Shown: positions 1 through 8,549 of the stretch, piece by piece | Layout: each line of letters starts with the position of its first letter | How positions within the stretch are numbered: position 1 is the first letter of the stretch | DNA from: Gammaproteobacteria bacterium 54_18_T64 | GTDB lineage: Bacteria; Pseudomonadota; Gammaproteobacteria; Pseudomonadales; Porticoccaceae | DNA: 40,510 bases | Assembly (NCBI GenBank): GCA_002162825.1 | Contig: MAAU01000086.1 | Location: 1-40,510, forward strand | Direction: 5' to 3' | Position numbers and translations under genes: made by a program | Notes under the pieces: generated by a model | Seen by the model: only the letters and a program-made list of their open reading frames with translations | Database searches by the model: none | What the model was told of the DNA's origin: nothing

Positions 1-1112
1 TTTTTCGCTATATCGCCCGGGATTTACTGGGTACCACCGCCGCCGTTTGCGCTGTGCTGATGCTGGTTATTATCAGCGGGCGCTTTGTGAAGTATCTCGC
101 CGAGGCCGCCGCCGGCATGCTCGATGCCAATATACTGTTTGCGGTGATTGGCTATCGTTTGCCGGGCTTTCTGGAATTGATACTACCCCTAGCCTTTTTT
201 CTCGGTATTTTACTGGTCTACGGCCGTCTCTATGTCGACAGCGAAATGACCGTGCTCTACGCCTGTGGTATGAGCCCCGGTAAATTAATTGCCTACACCA
301 TGGCGGTGGCCGTGCTGGTGGCGGGCGTGGTGGCCTGGTTGAGTTTTTCCGTCAGCCCCGGCGGCTTGGCCAAGGCCGAGGCCCTGCTCAGCGCACAGAA
401 ATCTCGGGGCGAGTTCGAGTCCTTAGAGGGTGGTAAGTTTTACCCTCTGCGCGGTGGTCGTGGTGTCACCTATACCGAGTCGATGGACGAAGACGGCACC
501 ATGCACGAGGTGTTTTTATCGCAATCGAGCGTTGATAGCAGCGGCGTGCGCCAGGTGGTGGTACTGGCGCAAACGGGGCTCCCCAAGTTGGCCGAGGAAA
601 ATGGCGAGCGCTATTTAGTGCTGAATAAGGGCTATCGTATTGAGGGCATACCGGGGCGGGCCGACTTCCAGATTACCGAGTTTGAGGAGTACGGCCAGCG
701 TTTGCAGAAGAACAAGAACCCCCGTCGTCATCGCGAAAAAGCCGAGAGCATGTCGACCGCAGAGCTAAAAATGTCCGATCGGCCCGAGCATGTGGCGGCA
801 CTGCAGTGGCGCTATTCGGTGCCCATTCTGGTACTGGTGGTGTCTTTAATGGCGGTGCCCCTGAGTCGTACCAATCCGCGCCAGGGTCGCTTCGTCAAGG
901 TCTTTCCCGCCGTTCTGCTCTACATCTTTTATCTGGTCGGCCTCAACGCCGCTCGCGGCGCACTGGAAGACGGTGAGCTTTCCGCCACCCTCGGATTGTG
1001 GTGGGTACACGGCGTATTTTTAGCGATTGCCGGGGGGCTTCTGCTCTGGGATAGCGGCTGGCGCGGCAAGCGTGCCAAGGTGGCGGCGACGGCAGCGGGG
1101 GATGAGCAATGA
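1..1112 (+). CDS. lptF: LPS export permease LptF (5' end outside window)
   Basis: LptF is one of the two inner-membrane permease subunits of the LptB2FG transporter that pulls lipopolysaccharide from the inner membrane to the periplasmic bridge. The reading frame is open from base 3 and the visible 369 codons begin FRYIARDLLG, so only the first few residues are missing. The GTG at 54 is therefore not the true start. The N-terminal membrane segments carry the family pattern LPGFLELILPL and SEMTVLYACGMS, followed by a periplasmic beta-jellyroll region (about residues 120-270) and three C-terminal membrane helices (VPILVLVVSLMAVPLSR onward). The gene overlaps lptG by four bases (ATGA), the usual lptF-lptG arrangement. 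Assignment is firm, resting on these motifs and the pairing. Confidence 0.95.
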   Translation, partial: FRYIARDLLGTTAAVCAVLMLVIISGRFVKYLAEAAAGMLDANILFAVIGYRLPGFLELILPLAFFLGILLVYGRLYVDSEMTVLYACGMSPGKLIAYTMAVAVLVAGVVAWLSFSVSPGGLAKAEALLSAQKSRGEFESLEGGKFYPLRGGRGVTYTESMDEDGTMHEVFLSQSSVDSSGVRQVVVLAQTGLPKLAEENGERYLVLNKGYRIEGIPGRADFQITEFEEYGQRLQKNKNPRRHREKAESMSTAELKMSDRPEHVAALQWRYSVPILVLVVSLMAVPLSRTNPRQGRFVKVFPAVLLYIFYLVGLNAARGALEDGELSATLGLWWVHGVFLAIAGGLLLWDSGWRGKRAKVAATAAGDEQ

Positions 1113-2170
1113 GTTACCTATCCCGCTACGTGATGCGCTTTGTTTTCGGTGCCATTATTTTAGTTTTATTGGTGCTGCTGAGTATTGACGTGATTGCCGC
1201 CGTGGTCGATGGCCTGGGCGAGGTACGCAATGATTATCAGTTTGGCGACGTGCTCTACAATGTTTGGCTCACCCTGCCGGCACGCATCTATAGCAACATC
1301 GCCTTCGCTTCCCTGATTGGTTGCTTGATTGGTCTCGGTATATTGGCGGGCAATAGTGAGTTGGTGATTATGCGCGCCGCCGGTGTTTCGCTGCTGCGCA
1401 TTACCGGCTTTGTGCTGCGCCCGGTGTTGTTGGTGATTGTCGGTGGCGTCCTGCTCGGGGAGTATGTGGTGCCCTATACCGACCAGCTGGCGGAAAGTCG
1501 CCGCATGTTGCTGCGTGGCGAACAGGAAAACCTCTCAGCCACCAGTGGTGTCTGGAACCGCGAGGGCAATGAATTCATCCATTTTAACGCGGTCTATCCC
1601 AACGGCCGACTGTTTGGTGTTACCCGCTATCACTTCGGTGACCAGCGCAAAATTGAAGAGGTCAGCTTTGCCGCTCGGGCGACTTTCTTTAAGGATTATT
1701 GGCTGGAAGAGGAGGGGGTCGTCACCCGCTTTGGCGAAGATGGCACGCAAACCAGCGAATTTGTCACGCGGCGCTGGGACTCGGGTTTGTCACCCGACCT
1801 GCTCACCCTGATGGTGATGCCTGCGGAGTCTCTGTCCATGGGCAGTCTGTATAACTACGCCCAATACCTCGATGAGCAGGAACAAAAGTCCTCCAAATAC
1901 TGGCTGGCCTTTTGGAGCAAGGCCCTACAGCCGCTCTCGGTACTGAGCCTGGTATTGATTGCCACCTCTTTTGTGTTTGGCCCCCTGCGAGCCGCGACCA
2001 TGGGCTTTAAAATATTTGCCGGGGTGATCGCCGGCATCGCCTTTCAAACCAGCCAGCAATTGCTCGGGCCGTCGAGTGTGGTGTTTGGCTTCTCGCCCTT
2101 TTGGGCGGTGTTTGCCCCGGCCGTGGTGTGTATTGGCATTGGCCTGGTTTTATTGCGGCGGGCGGCTTAG
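1109..2170 (+). CDS. lptG: LPS export permease LptG
   Basis: LptG is the second permease subunit of LptB2FG and pairs with LptF to form the cavity that extracts LPS. The 353-residue protein starts MSYLSRYVMR, has a first membrane helix rich in Val/Leu with LSIDVIAAVVDGLGEV, then SNIAFASLIGCLIGLGILA and NSELVIMRAAGVS (the coupling region that contacts LptB). A periplasmic jellyroll follows (about 130-260), then the C-terminal helix block with VFGPLRAATMGFKIFAGV. Length and domain order are normal for the family. Its ATG overlaps the lptF stop (ATGA), implying translational coupling. Just after the stop an imperfect inverted repeat pairs 2164-2170 with 2195-2201, but there is no T-run, so I do not call it a terminator. 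Confidence 0.95.
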   Translation: MSYLSRYVMRFVFGAIILVLLVLLSIDVIAAVVDGLGEVRNDYQFGDVLYNVWLTLPARIYSNIAFASLIGCLIGLGILAGNSELVIMRAAGVSLLRITGFVLRPVLLVIVGGVLLGEYVVPYTDQLAESRRMLLRGEQENLSATSGVWNREGNEFIHFNAVYPNGRLFGVTRYHFGDQRKIEEVSFAARATFFKDYWLEEEGVVTRFGEDGTQTSEFVTRRWDSGLSPDLLTLMVMPAESLSMGSLYNYAQYLDEQEQKSSKYWLAFWSKALQPLSVLSLVLIATSFVFGPLRAATMGFKIFAGVIAGIAFQTSQQLLGPSSVVFGFSPFWAVFAPAVVCIGIGLVLLRRAA

Positions 2171-2232
2171 GGAGATAATAATCCCGGGGGGTGGCTAAGC
2201 CTGGGATCCTGTTGGCTACTGTGAAAACCTGA

Positions 2233-2397
2233 TCCTCATTAAAATACTACCCGTTTGATGATGCCACTCTAGAGCCATGGCAGGCAAAGGAATGGCGTTG
2301 GAATTTAGAGGGTAATAACTTTATTCGCGGTAAAGCTCACTTGGCCTTGGTAGCATTTAAGTCCGAAGGAAAGTACAGCGTTCCAGGTAAGTATTAA
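2233..2397 (+). pseudogene. possible gene remnant or unannotated short frame
   Basis: The 283-base gap between lptG and the RDD gene holds a 54-codon open stretch with no ATG, GTG or TTG near its left end. The frame is closed by TGA at 2230-2232 and ends with TAA at 2395-2397. Its translation looks protein-like, with YYPFDDATLEPWQAKEWRW followed by NNFIRGKAHLALVAF, including three tryptophans and mixed charged and hydrophobic positions. I do not recognise it. It could be the decayed C-terminus of a lost gene, or chance. The base composition is more AT-rich than the flanking genes. Confidence 0.25.
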
Positions 2398-2453
2398 GCT
2401 TAACAGGGGCAATAGAGGGTGTTGTTCGCAATGAGGCCCAATATTTTTTATGG

Positions 2454-3041
2454 CTACTTTTCCTTTGGCAAAACCACAATCCGAGTACGGCTCCAAATAT
2501 CGTGTAGGCAGTGACCATCACGATTAAAAAGACAATAACAATAGGAAAGCCCGGCACATAACAGCAGGGGCGGTGCCACGAGGCTACGTATCCAGCACTG
2601 TCGCCAGCTGGCCAGTGGGCTGGTACCGGGCACTGATTCATCCATCTGTTCTAAACAGATATGCCAGGTTTTCATGCCCAGGGTTTGGCCACTGCGGCGC
2701 CAGCACCAGCTGTAAAACAGTGCCAGGCAGAGCCACCAGCCGAAGAGGAAGAGGTAGCGCAAGGGGCCTTCATATTCTAGGCGTGTTGTTTCCTGGCCCT
2801 CTGTCAATATTTGCGTGGCCGCGCTGCCGTCGGTGAAGACTTGGATCATGAAGAAAGTTGCCGCGTAAGCCAGGCTAATGGCCGCCAGTAGAAATATGTC
2901 GTAGACCAGTGCCGCGATGCGCCGTAGCGGCGGCGCTACGGGCAGTGCCTGGGGGCCGGAATCCAGGGTCGTTTCTGTAGGGTTACTTGAGGGGCTAGTG
3001 CTATCTGGCTTTTTGGGTGCGGCTGACAAGGGTGGCTCCAT
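2454..3041 (-). CDS. RDD family membrane protein
   Basis: This is a small integral membrane protein of the RDD family, whose biochemical role is mostly unsettled (some members have been linked to ion or solute transport). From ATG at 3041 it is 195 residues. It has a Pro/Ser-rich N-terminal tail, then PPLRRIAALVYDIFLLAAIS, the first RDD helix, where the family's Arg-Asp-Asp becomes Arg, Tyr-Asp. A second helix follows around FFMIQVF, a third at LFLFGWWLCLALFYSWCW, then the hallmark RRSGQTLGMKTW and a last membrane segment ending at the family-typical HDIWSRTRIV. A longer frame begins at a TTG at 3089, but the first ATG gives the more natural N-terminus. Neither start has a strong ribosome binding site. 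Confidence 0.85.
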   Translation of the reverse strand: MEPPLSAAPKKPDSTSPSSNPTETTLDSGPQALPVAPPLRRIAALVYDIFLLAAISLAYAATFFMIQVFTDGSAATQILTEGQETTRLEYEGPLRYLFLFGWWLCLALFYSWCWRRSGQTLGMKTWHICLEQMDESVPGTSPLASWRQCWIRSLVAPPLLLCAGLSYCYCLFNRDGHCLHDIWSRTRIVVLPKEK

Positions 3042-3198
3042 AGGGCTGGTGTGGTGGGTCTGATGATATCGGGGCTGGCCGGGCGGCAATTATAATGGCT
3101 TTGCGAGAGCGCTGCATCGACGCGGCTTGCTATGTCGGCTTATGCTGTAATAATAGTGTCAATTGAAGGCTGTTGATTTTGTGTTTGGGGAGGATTTT

Positions 3199-3474
3199 TT
3201 GGCGACGATTAATATTGCACGCTCACACCAGCTGCCGCTGGCTGATATTAAGCAAAGAGCGGAGCAGCTGGCGCAGAACTTAATCCGACGCATCGGCGGC
3301 AAGTATCGCTGGCAGGGCGACACTGTGCTCTATACCTATAGCGGGGTGAAAGCGCGTATCGACTGTGGAGAGAGGGATATTCTGGTCGATATAAAACTGA
3401 ATTTTATTGCTTCTGTATTTCAGGGCACTATTGAAGAAGAGGTGAGGGAAACTCTCGATAAGCACCTGGTTTGA
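3199..3474 (+). CDS. polyhydroxyalkanoic acid system family protein
   Basis: This small 91-residue protein resembles the PHA_gran_rgn family (polyhydroxyalkanoic acid system), found next to PHA storage genes in pseudomonads; its exact role is unknown. I place the start at TTG 3199 because a strong GGGGAGGA sits four bases upstream (3187-3194) and the resulting N-terminus MATINIARSHQL matches the family start. A longer frame from TTG 3163 would add 12 residues with no such site. Conserved features include the repeated short beta pattern GGKYRWQGDTVLYTYSGV and the C-terminal EEEVRETLDKHL. No phaC or phaA lies nearby, so this copy is detached from a PHA operon. It converges on the hydroxy-acid dehydrogenase gene. 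Confidence 0.8.
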   Translation: MATINIARSHQLPLADIKQRAEQLAQNLIRRIGGKYRWQGDTVLYTYSGVKARIDCGERDILVDIKLNFIASVFQGTIEEEVRETLDKHLV

Positions 3475-3517
3475 TGGGCTATTCCTGTGAACAGAGCCCC
3501 ATGCCGTTAGTGCATTA

Positions 3518-4702
3518 CTACTGGTTCGGCTGAAGCAGGCCACGAATAAAACTGCGGTCTATTTTATTGAGGTCGGCGCGGCCCGATAAAATCATATCTC
3601 GCTCAATTTCACTCTTTAGTAAGCCTAAGACCCGCTCAACCCCGGCCTGCCCACCGGCCGCTAGCCCGTAAAGATAGGGTCGCCCCATCATGCAGGCGTT
3701 GGCACCCATGGCCAGAGCTTTCAACACGTGAGTCCCCCGGCGTACGCCGCCGTCGAGAATGATTTCTAGCTTATCGCCCAGGGCATCGGCAATCTCTGCG
3801 ACTAAATCGATGGGTGCCGGAACGGTGTCGAGCTGGCGGCCGCCGTGGTTGGAAATGATCACCGCAGTGGCGCCGATGTCGGCAGCGCGACGGGCATCTT
3901 CAATAGACAAAATACCTTTGATGGCAAAGGGCCCCTGCCAGCGAGCGGTGACTTTTTCGGCGTAGGCCCAGTTCAGGGCGCGATCAAATTGTTCATTGAT
4001 GTATTTACCCAGGGAGCTGACCTGGGAGCTGCCCTCGGCGATGTGGTGACTGAGGTTGGCCATTTCCAGCGCCGGCGTCCTTAGGTAGTGGTAACACCAG
4101 GCGGGGTGCAGGGCGAAACTGGCGAGGCTTTGCAGGCTTAATTGCGGCGGTATGGTCATGCCGGTGCGCAGGTCGCGCTCGCGATTGCCCTGTACCACGG
4201 TGTCGACGGTGAGGCAGAGGGCGTCATATTTGGCGGCGCGACAGCGTTCGATCAACTCATCATTGATGGCGTGGTCGCGCAGTACATAGAGCTGGAACAT
4301 CTTTGGGCCGCTGGTCGCGGCGGCGACATCTTCGATGGTGGTGGTCGCCACGGTCGATAGTGAATACATCGTGCCGGATTGGGCCGCGGCGCGAGCCACC
4401 GCGCGCTCACCCTCGTGGTGGAAAAAACGCGACATGCCGGTGGGTGACATCAGCACCGGCCAATCTAACTCACAGCCCAACACCCTGGTCTTCATATTGA
4501 TGGTGGTGACATCTTCCAGACAGCGCGGCACTATTTGGTAGTTATTAAAGGCCTCAGTGTTGTTGATACGGGTGATTTCATCGTCGGCGCCACCGTCAAT
4601 ATAGTGGAACAGCGGGGCGGGCAATTTACGCTTGGCCTGGCGGCGGAAGTCTTCGAGATTAAAACAGCGTTTGATGGCGGGTGGTTTAAGTGAGAAAGGC
4701 AT
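3518..4702 (-). CDS. FMN-dependent alpha-hydroxy-acid dehydrogenase (L-lactate dehydrogenase type)
   Basis: This enzyme oxidises an L-2-hydroxy acid to the 2-oxo acid using FMN, passing electrons to the quinone pool or to oxygen. The 394-residue protein is the normal size. The family N-terminus is present (NLEDFRRQAKRKLPAPLFHYIDGGADDE), then the FMN-binding SPTGMSRFFH (P-T-G), FQLYVLRD and CLTVDT. The active-site signature SNHGGRQLD falls at about residues 284-292, with the catalytic base His286, followed by ILDGGVRRGTHVLKALAMGA and MGRPYLYGL for phosphate binding. There is no lldP or lldR beside it, so lactate as the substrate is not established. Mandelate, glycolate and other hydroxy acids are handled by close relatives. 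Catalytic residues appear intact. Confidence 0.88.
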   Translation of the reverse strand: MPFSLKPPAIKRCFNLEDFRRQAKRKLPAPLFHYIDGGADDEITRINNTEAFNNYQIVPRCLEDVTTINMKTRVLGCELDWPVLMSPTGMSRFFHHEGERAVARAAAQSGTMYSLSTVATTTIEDVAAATSGPKMFQLYVLRDHAINDELIERCRAAKYDALCLTVDTVVQGNRERDLRTGMTIPPQLSLQSLASFALHPAWCYHYLRTPALEMANLSHHIAEGSSQVSSLGKYINEQFDRALNWAYAEKVTARWQGPFAIKGILSIEDARRAADIGATAVIISNHGGRQLDTVPAPIDLVAEIADALGDKLEIILDGGVRRGTHVLKALAMGANACMMGRPYLYGLAAGGQAGVERVLGLLKSEIERDMILSGRADLNKIDRSFIRGLLQPNQ

Positions 4703-4784
4703 CGCGTTATTTTAGCTCAAGCCAGCGCATAGAGTAACGACGGCGGTCGTTGACTAGGGCCTTTATCGCTCACTCTACACTCAC

Positions 4785-5564
4785 CTATGCCACATGATGT
4801 TTATTCAGGGAATTTAGCAGGGCGCTGAGCTGCTCTTTTCGGTGCTCATATTGATCGCTGGGTATTTGATTTTTAAAATCCTCTAAACGGGCTAAAAACT
4901 TCTCAGTTTCACCTCGGTAGCTGAAACTTTTGTCAGCCCAGGGGTTGGTGTATTCCGGGTCGTTGGGCTCGTAGATGCCGGTTGGGTTACCCGCACTATC
5001 AAAACGCAGGTTCGCCTCAATATTCGTTACCATGAAGTTTCCCTGAAATAATAGGCGCTCGCCGTTGCTCATATCTTTGGTGGCTTCTGCCCAGGCGGCA
5101 TGAACATTTGCCGGCGCGTTCACTGGCGGATATTGAAAGGTTTGAGCGCTGCCCACGGTTGTCAGGCCGTTGTTATCCAGATCCTTTGCTGCGGTGGGTG
5201 GCAGAAGTAGGTTGTAGGCGCCTTCGTGGCTGAGCGTGGCGACATCGAAGGCCTTGGCCAAACCGTGGCTCTTGCGCAAAATTTCTCTGTCACCAGTGGA
5301 TAGGTTGGCAAGATAGCTTTTCGGGTATGAATAGGCATTAACATCGATGGCCTCTGCGAGTATATTCTTGAAGCCGGAAATATCCTCTTCGCTCATCTGA
5401 AAGTTTGTCATGAACTTTAAGGCACGATCAGAAAAGGTTACGCGATCGTGTTTGACCTCATTTACGTCCGATACGCTGATGTCTTCATTGGCCGCTGGGT
5501 TTTGTGATCGGCTCGGATAGGACGTCGAAATGGCTGCGATCGCCTGGTAGCTGTTGATTTGAAT
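4785..5564 (-). CDS. hypothetical protein with an EF-hand-like loop, apparent ATT start
   Basis: I do not recognise the function. The first ATG in the frame (5411) lacks a ribosome binding site, yet the frame upstream remains open and protein-like (QINSYQAIAAISTSYPS, then EDISVSDVNEVKHDRVTFS) for 51 further codons without any ATG, GTG or TTG. A near-ideal AAAGGA at 5576-5571 sits six bases before an ATT at 5564-5562, so I start there, giving 259 residues. No signal peptide or membrane helix is evident. A DLDNNGLTTVG segment matches the calcium-binding half of an EF-hand loop, and the C-terminus is helical and charged (KFLARLEDFKNQIPSDQYEHRK). The protein stands alone between two metabolic genes on the same strand. 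Confidence 0.65.
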   Translation of the reverse strand: MQINSYQAIAAISTSYPSRSQNPAANEDISVSDVNEVKHDRVTFSDRALKFMTNFQMSEEDISGFKNILAEAIDVNAYSYPKSYLANLSTGDREILRKSHGLAKAFDVATLSHEGAYNLLLPPTAAKDLDNNGLTTVGSAQTFQYPPVNAPANVHAAWAEATKDMSNGERLLFQGNFMVTNIEANLRFDSAGNPTGIYEPNDPEYTNPWADKSFSYRGETEKFLARLEDFKNQIPSDQYEHRKEQLSALLNSLNKHHVA

Positions 5565-5931
5565 ATTGATTCCTTTCGTTAGCGCGAGCTTGGCTGTTGG
5601 CCTTGCTCTATATAGAACCTTGTCATCGCAATATTGATGCCAGTTTTATTTGCTAGGGCCGGGCACGGTTAGCAAGCCGTAGGGGAGAGGGGGTTTGCTG
5701 TCTTTACTTTTGGGCGGCAGGTGTTGACCGCTCAGAGGAAAAAGCTTGCCGCCTGAAGGGTTTATTGCGGGATGGTTGATGGAAGGTGTTCAAGATCTTT
5801 AGTCTGTGTGTCGGTCAGAGTGGTTTTACTTTACGTTTGGGAGCATCACCTGGCTTAGGGCTTGTAACAGAAGTCTCTAGGCATGGTTAAGGTAAGGGTG
5901 AACTCGGTCTATGGGTTTTCACTGTGTAGAT
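5565..5931. other. intergenic region, promoter for the ATT-start gene
   Basis: This stretch of about 370 bases has no credible gene. The part next to 5565 presumably carries the promoter of the leftward hypothetical gene; a TATATA run lies on the minus strand at 5608-5613, roughly 45 bases before the ATT. The remainder (5641-5930) is G-rich and low in coding character. I see no RNA gene. Confidence 0.4.
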
Positions 5932-5964
5932 ACAACCAGCCCGCACAAGGTGCGAGCTGGTTGT
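5932..5964 (-). terminator. hairpin downstream of the amidohydrolase gene
   Basis: ACAACCAGC (5932-5940) pairs perfectly with GCTGGTTGT (5956-5964), with an inner CGCAC/GTGCG pairing, making a long GC-rich stem with a three-base loop. It lies 18 bases past the stop of the leftward D-aminoacylase-type gene. The T-tract on the minus strand is poor, so termination may be inefficient. Confidence 0.55.
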
Positions 5965-5982
5965 TTGACGGATAACGGGGGG

Positions 5983-7755
5983 TTAAGCAGCTCTTTCTGC
6001 CGCTATCTTGGCAGAACTTTTACCCCGACCGTTGCGCAGTAGCTCACCCGGGGTGGCGCCTGTGCATTCGCCGTTATCAAAGGTCACCTGACCATTGACG
6101 ATGATGGCCTGATAGCCTTCGGCGCGTTTAATACGACGCCATTCACCGGCGGGTAGATCGTGGACAATTTCGCCAATCCACTCGTCGCCATCACCGAGGG
6201 CGTTGATGTCGTAAACCACGACATCGGCGGCCCAGCCTGCACGCAGTACGCCACGCTCCTTTAAGCCGGCTGCCTGGGCGGGCAGGGCGGCGAGACGGTA
6301 GTGGGCCTCTTCCAGGGTGATTTTCTCTTCATCGCGCACCAGCCACTTTAGGAAGTCGGTGGTGTAGGCGCCGCCGGTGAAGAACTTGGTGTGGGCGCCG
6401 CCGTCGGAAACACCGGGTATTGTATAGGCGTTATCGTTGATGATTTCGGCCATAAAGTCGGCGTTAAAGCCTTTGTCTGGGCCGAGGAAGTGGACGTTGA
6501 GGTCGCCCTCCAGGGACAGGTCAAGCATCACATGAATCGGGTGCTTGCCCTCTTCTTCACCAATTTGTGCGAGAGTCTTGCCGACATATTTTTCCAGTGA
6601 CTTGGTGCCGTGAACATCTTGCACCTGCAACAGGGGAACCGCGCCGCCAACACCGGCCTGAATGACCTGTAGGCGTCGATCGGCCTCTTCGGTTTCGGCG
6701 ATGATGGCCTCACGTAGCTCAGGGTCTTTTAATTTCTCGAGCTTTTCGGCTTTGGTGCCGGTGGTTAGCTGACGCCACGCAGGGCTGGCATCGTAGAGAT
6801 TCCAGTGCTCGAGGGTGAAGCAAAAACCGGTGCGCACGGTGCCGGCCTGGCCATAAATTTGTAGGCCCTTGTCGCGCGCATTGTTGAGCCAGTCGAGACT
6901 GCGACGGTGCACACGGGCATTTTTGCGGGTCGGGGCGATGGCGTTGTGCAGTACGGGGCGACCGGTGGCCGCGGCCAGGGTTTCCAGAAACTGCATGTCG
7001 GTTTTAATATCGCCGGTGGCCTGGGTGATTTGCACATTGCCCTCGCCGCGCTCACGTAGCACCTCGGCGAGGTTGAGCACTTCGGCATCGCTCATGGTGT
7101 CGGTGACCATGGGAGTGCCGTCGAAATCGGCCTGGGTAGAGTTTTCACCGAGGCGCTGGATGGAGAAGCCCATCAGGCCTGCTTCCATGCCTTCGTCGAG
7201 CAGACGCTTAAGTTCTTTGCGCTCGGTGGGGGTGGCTTCACGGGTTTTTGCCGCCTCAAGACCCATCACATAGGTCAGCAGAGAGGCGGTGGGCATATAG
7301 TGCACGCAGTTAACGCCCTTTGGTCTGGCATCGAGTGAGTCGAGATACTCGGGGATGGTCTCCCAGGTAAAGGGCATGCCAATTTTCATGCAGTCGTAGG
7401 GAATAGCTTCGGTGCGGGTCATGGTCAGCAGTGAGCGCTCGCGATACTCGGGCTTGACCGGGGCAAAGCCGAAACCGCAATTGCCCAGCACCACGGTGGT
7501 GACACCGTGCCAGCCAGAAATGGTGCAGTAGGGGTCCCAGTGGATTTGTGCGTCGTAGTGGGTGTGCAGATCGACAAAGCCGGGACAGACGATCTTGCCG
7601 GTGGCGTCGATGACCTCTTTTGCCGCACCGGGGGCTTCGCCGCCGATTTGGGCAATTTTGCCGTCTTTGATCCAGACATCGGCTATGCGTCGCGGGGCAC
7701 GAGTGCCGTCGACAACGGTGCCGCCCTTGATTTGAATATCGTAAACGTCGGACAT
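5983..7755 (-). CDS. N-acyl-D-amino-acid deacylase family amidohydrolase
   Basis: This is a metal-dependent amidohydrolase of the D-aminoacylase group (amidohydrolase family 3), whose characterised members remove acyl groups from N-acyl-D-amino acids; many relatives have unknown substrates. The 590-residue protein opens with the small beta domain DIQIKGGTVVDGTRAPRR. The metal motif HTH at residues 64-66 lies within FVDLHTHYDAQ, and the metal-bridging cysteine is probably Cys93 in LGNCGFGFAP. Later motifs are VLHNAIAPTRKN and VSDGGAHTKFF, the latter holding the catalytic aspartate, and the C-terminal beta domain ends with ADVVVYDINALGDG and IIVNGQVTFDNGECTG. The start is supported by AGGAGAG just upstream. 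It is longer than classic D-aminoacylase (about 480 residues), typical of the larger subgroup. It appears monocistronic. Confidence 0.85.
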   Translation of the reverse strand: MSDVYDIQIKGGTVVDGTRAPRRIADVWIKDGKIAQIGGEAPGAAKEVIDATGKIVCPGFVDLHTHYDAQIHWDPYCTISGWHGVTTVVLGNCGFGFAPVKPEYRERSLLTMTRTEAIPYDCMKIGMPFTWETIPEYLDSLDARPKGVNCVHYMPTASLLTYVMGLEAAKTREATPTERKELKRLLDEGMEAGLMGFSIQRLGENSTQADFDGTPMVTDTMSDAEVLNLAEVLRERGEGNVQITQATGDIKTDMQFLETLAAATGRPVLHNAIAPTRKNARVHRRSLDWLNNARDKGLQIYGQAGTVRTGFCFTLEHWNLYDASPAWRQLTTGTKAEKLEKLKDPELREAIIAETEEADRRLQVIQAGVGGAVPLLQVQDVHGTKSLEKYVGKTLAQIGEEEGKHPIHVMLDLSLEGDLNVHFLGPDKGFNADFMAEIINDNAYTIPGVSDGGAHTKFFTGGAYTTDFLKWLVRDEEKITLEEAHYRLAALPAQAAGLKERGVLRAGWAADVVVYDINALGDGDEWIGEIVHDLPAGEWRRIKRAEGYQAIIVNGQVTFDNGECTGATPGELLRNGRGKSSAKIAAERAA

Positions 7756-8239
7756 GGTTAACTCTCCTAAGGTAGAAACTGGGAGATATCGCTCAGGGAA
7801 TAAAAGGCGGCGGGCTACTGTTTTTTTTTATAACGGATGTCAGTCAGCCGCGCTTATTCAAATTGAACGTATCTGGTTTATAGTTTTTTGGGCAGTTTAT
7901 GTTCAGAAGCCGGCGACAAAAATTTAAAAATTTGTTACTGGTATCTGTGCCCCCTGTCAATTTCAATTCACTATAGCACTAGAACAATCGGCTTAGGAAG
8001 GTAGGAAATATGACTACATGTTGACATTTATATTCCTTTTCGAGAGGTGTTTTAAGCTGGGGTGCGTGCCCGAGGATAGGGGGGAGGGGCGAAATCTCAC
8101 TTTGTTTCACAGCGGAGGATCGCTTACAATTGTTCGGTTGTGCGAGTCTTATTTTATAGGTGCTGGTGCTTAACCTTGCTATAAGCCCATGTTGGCTATT
8201 GGGCACGGCGCTAAGGTATTGGTGACAAAGGGTAGTTTT
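7756..8239. other. divergent intergenic region between the amidohydrolase and oadG
   Basis: These 484 bases separate divergent genes and should contain both promoters. The left end has the amidohydrolase ribosome binding site and a T9 run at 7821-7829. Near the right, a TTACAA at 8124-8129 is followed about 20 bases later by TATTTTATAG, a possible sigma-70-like promoter for the oad operon, though its spacing is poor. A 75-codon minus-strand frame (7979-8206) has no homology I recognise and no ribosome binding site, so I do not call it. Confidence 0.35.
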
Positions 8240-8479
8240 ATGGAAGTCGATTTATTTCAACAGGGTATCGATTTGATGCTCTTTGGTATGGGCACGGTAT
8301 TTACGTTTCTGATCTTACTGGTCGGCGCTTTGACCGTTATGTCCTGGGTGATTACCCGCTTTTTCCCCGAACCCGTGCAGCCCGAGGTGGCGGTGCGGAT
8401 GGCTCCGGTTACAGCCGTCGAGCCACGCATACAGGCCGTAATACAGGCTGCAATCGATAAGCATCGTGGCAAGTCATAA
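8240..8479 (+). CDS. oadG: oxaloacetate decarboxylase gamma subunit
   Basis: OadG is the small membrane-anchored subunit that holds the sodium-translocating oxaloacetate decarboxylase together and binds zinc in characterised members. From ATG 8240, preceded by AAAGGG at 8227-8232, it is 79 residues: MEVDLFQQGIDLMLFGMGTV, a single membrane helix (about 14-38, ending with VMSWVITRFFP), then a short Pro/Val-rich linker and a polar tail. A longer frame from 8189 would add 17 residues but lacks a site and spoils the family N-terminus. The gene order gamma-alpha-beta follows the family's usual operon, which makes the assignment secure despite the low conservation of this subunit. Confidence 0.88.
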   Translation: MEVDLFQQGIDLMLFGMGTVFTFLILLVGALTVMSWVITRFFPEPVQPEVAVRMAPVTAVEPRIQAVIQAAIDKHRGKS

Positions 8480-8549
8480 TTAGAATTTATTTAGAGCGAG
8501 CTGCCGTATAAAGCGCAGCCCCATCGTTTAAACAGTTGAGAGTGATTTA

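Noticed and set aside
2305-2496. 63-codon minus-strand frame between lptG and the RDD gene
   Set aside because: Lies antisense to the more protein-like plus-strand fragment and overlaps the RDD gene end.
3474-3502. Bulged ATGGGCT/AGCCCCAT stem between the PHA-system and hydroxy-acid dehydrogenase genes
   Set aside because: Short, bulged and without a T-run.
4736-4751. AACGAC-GGCG-GTCGTT hairpin after the ATT-start gene
   Set aside because: Stem of six bases and no T-run; too weak to call a terminator.
7979-8206. 75-codon minus-strand frame in the oad upstream gap
   Set aside because: No ribosome site, no family resemblance, and it overlaps the likely promoter region of the oad operon.
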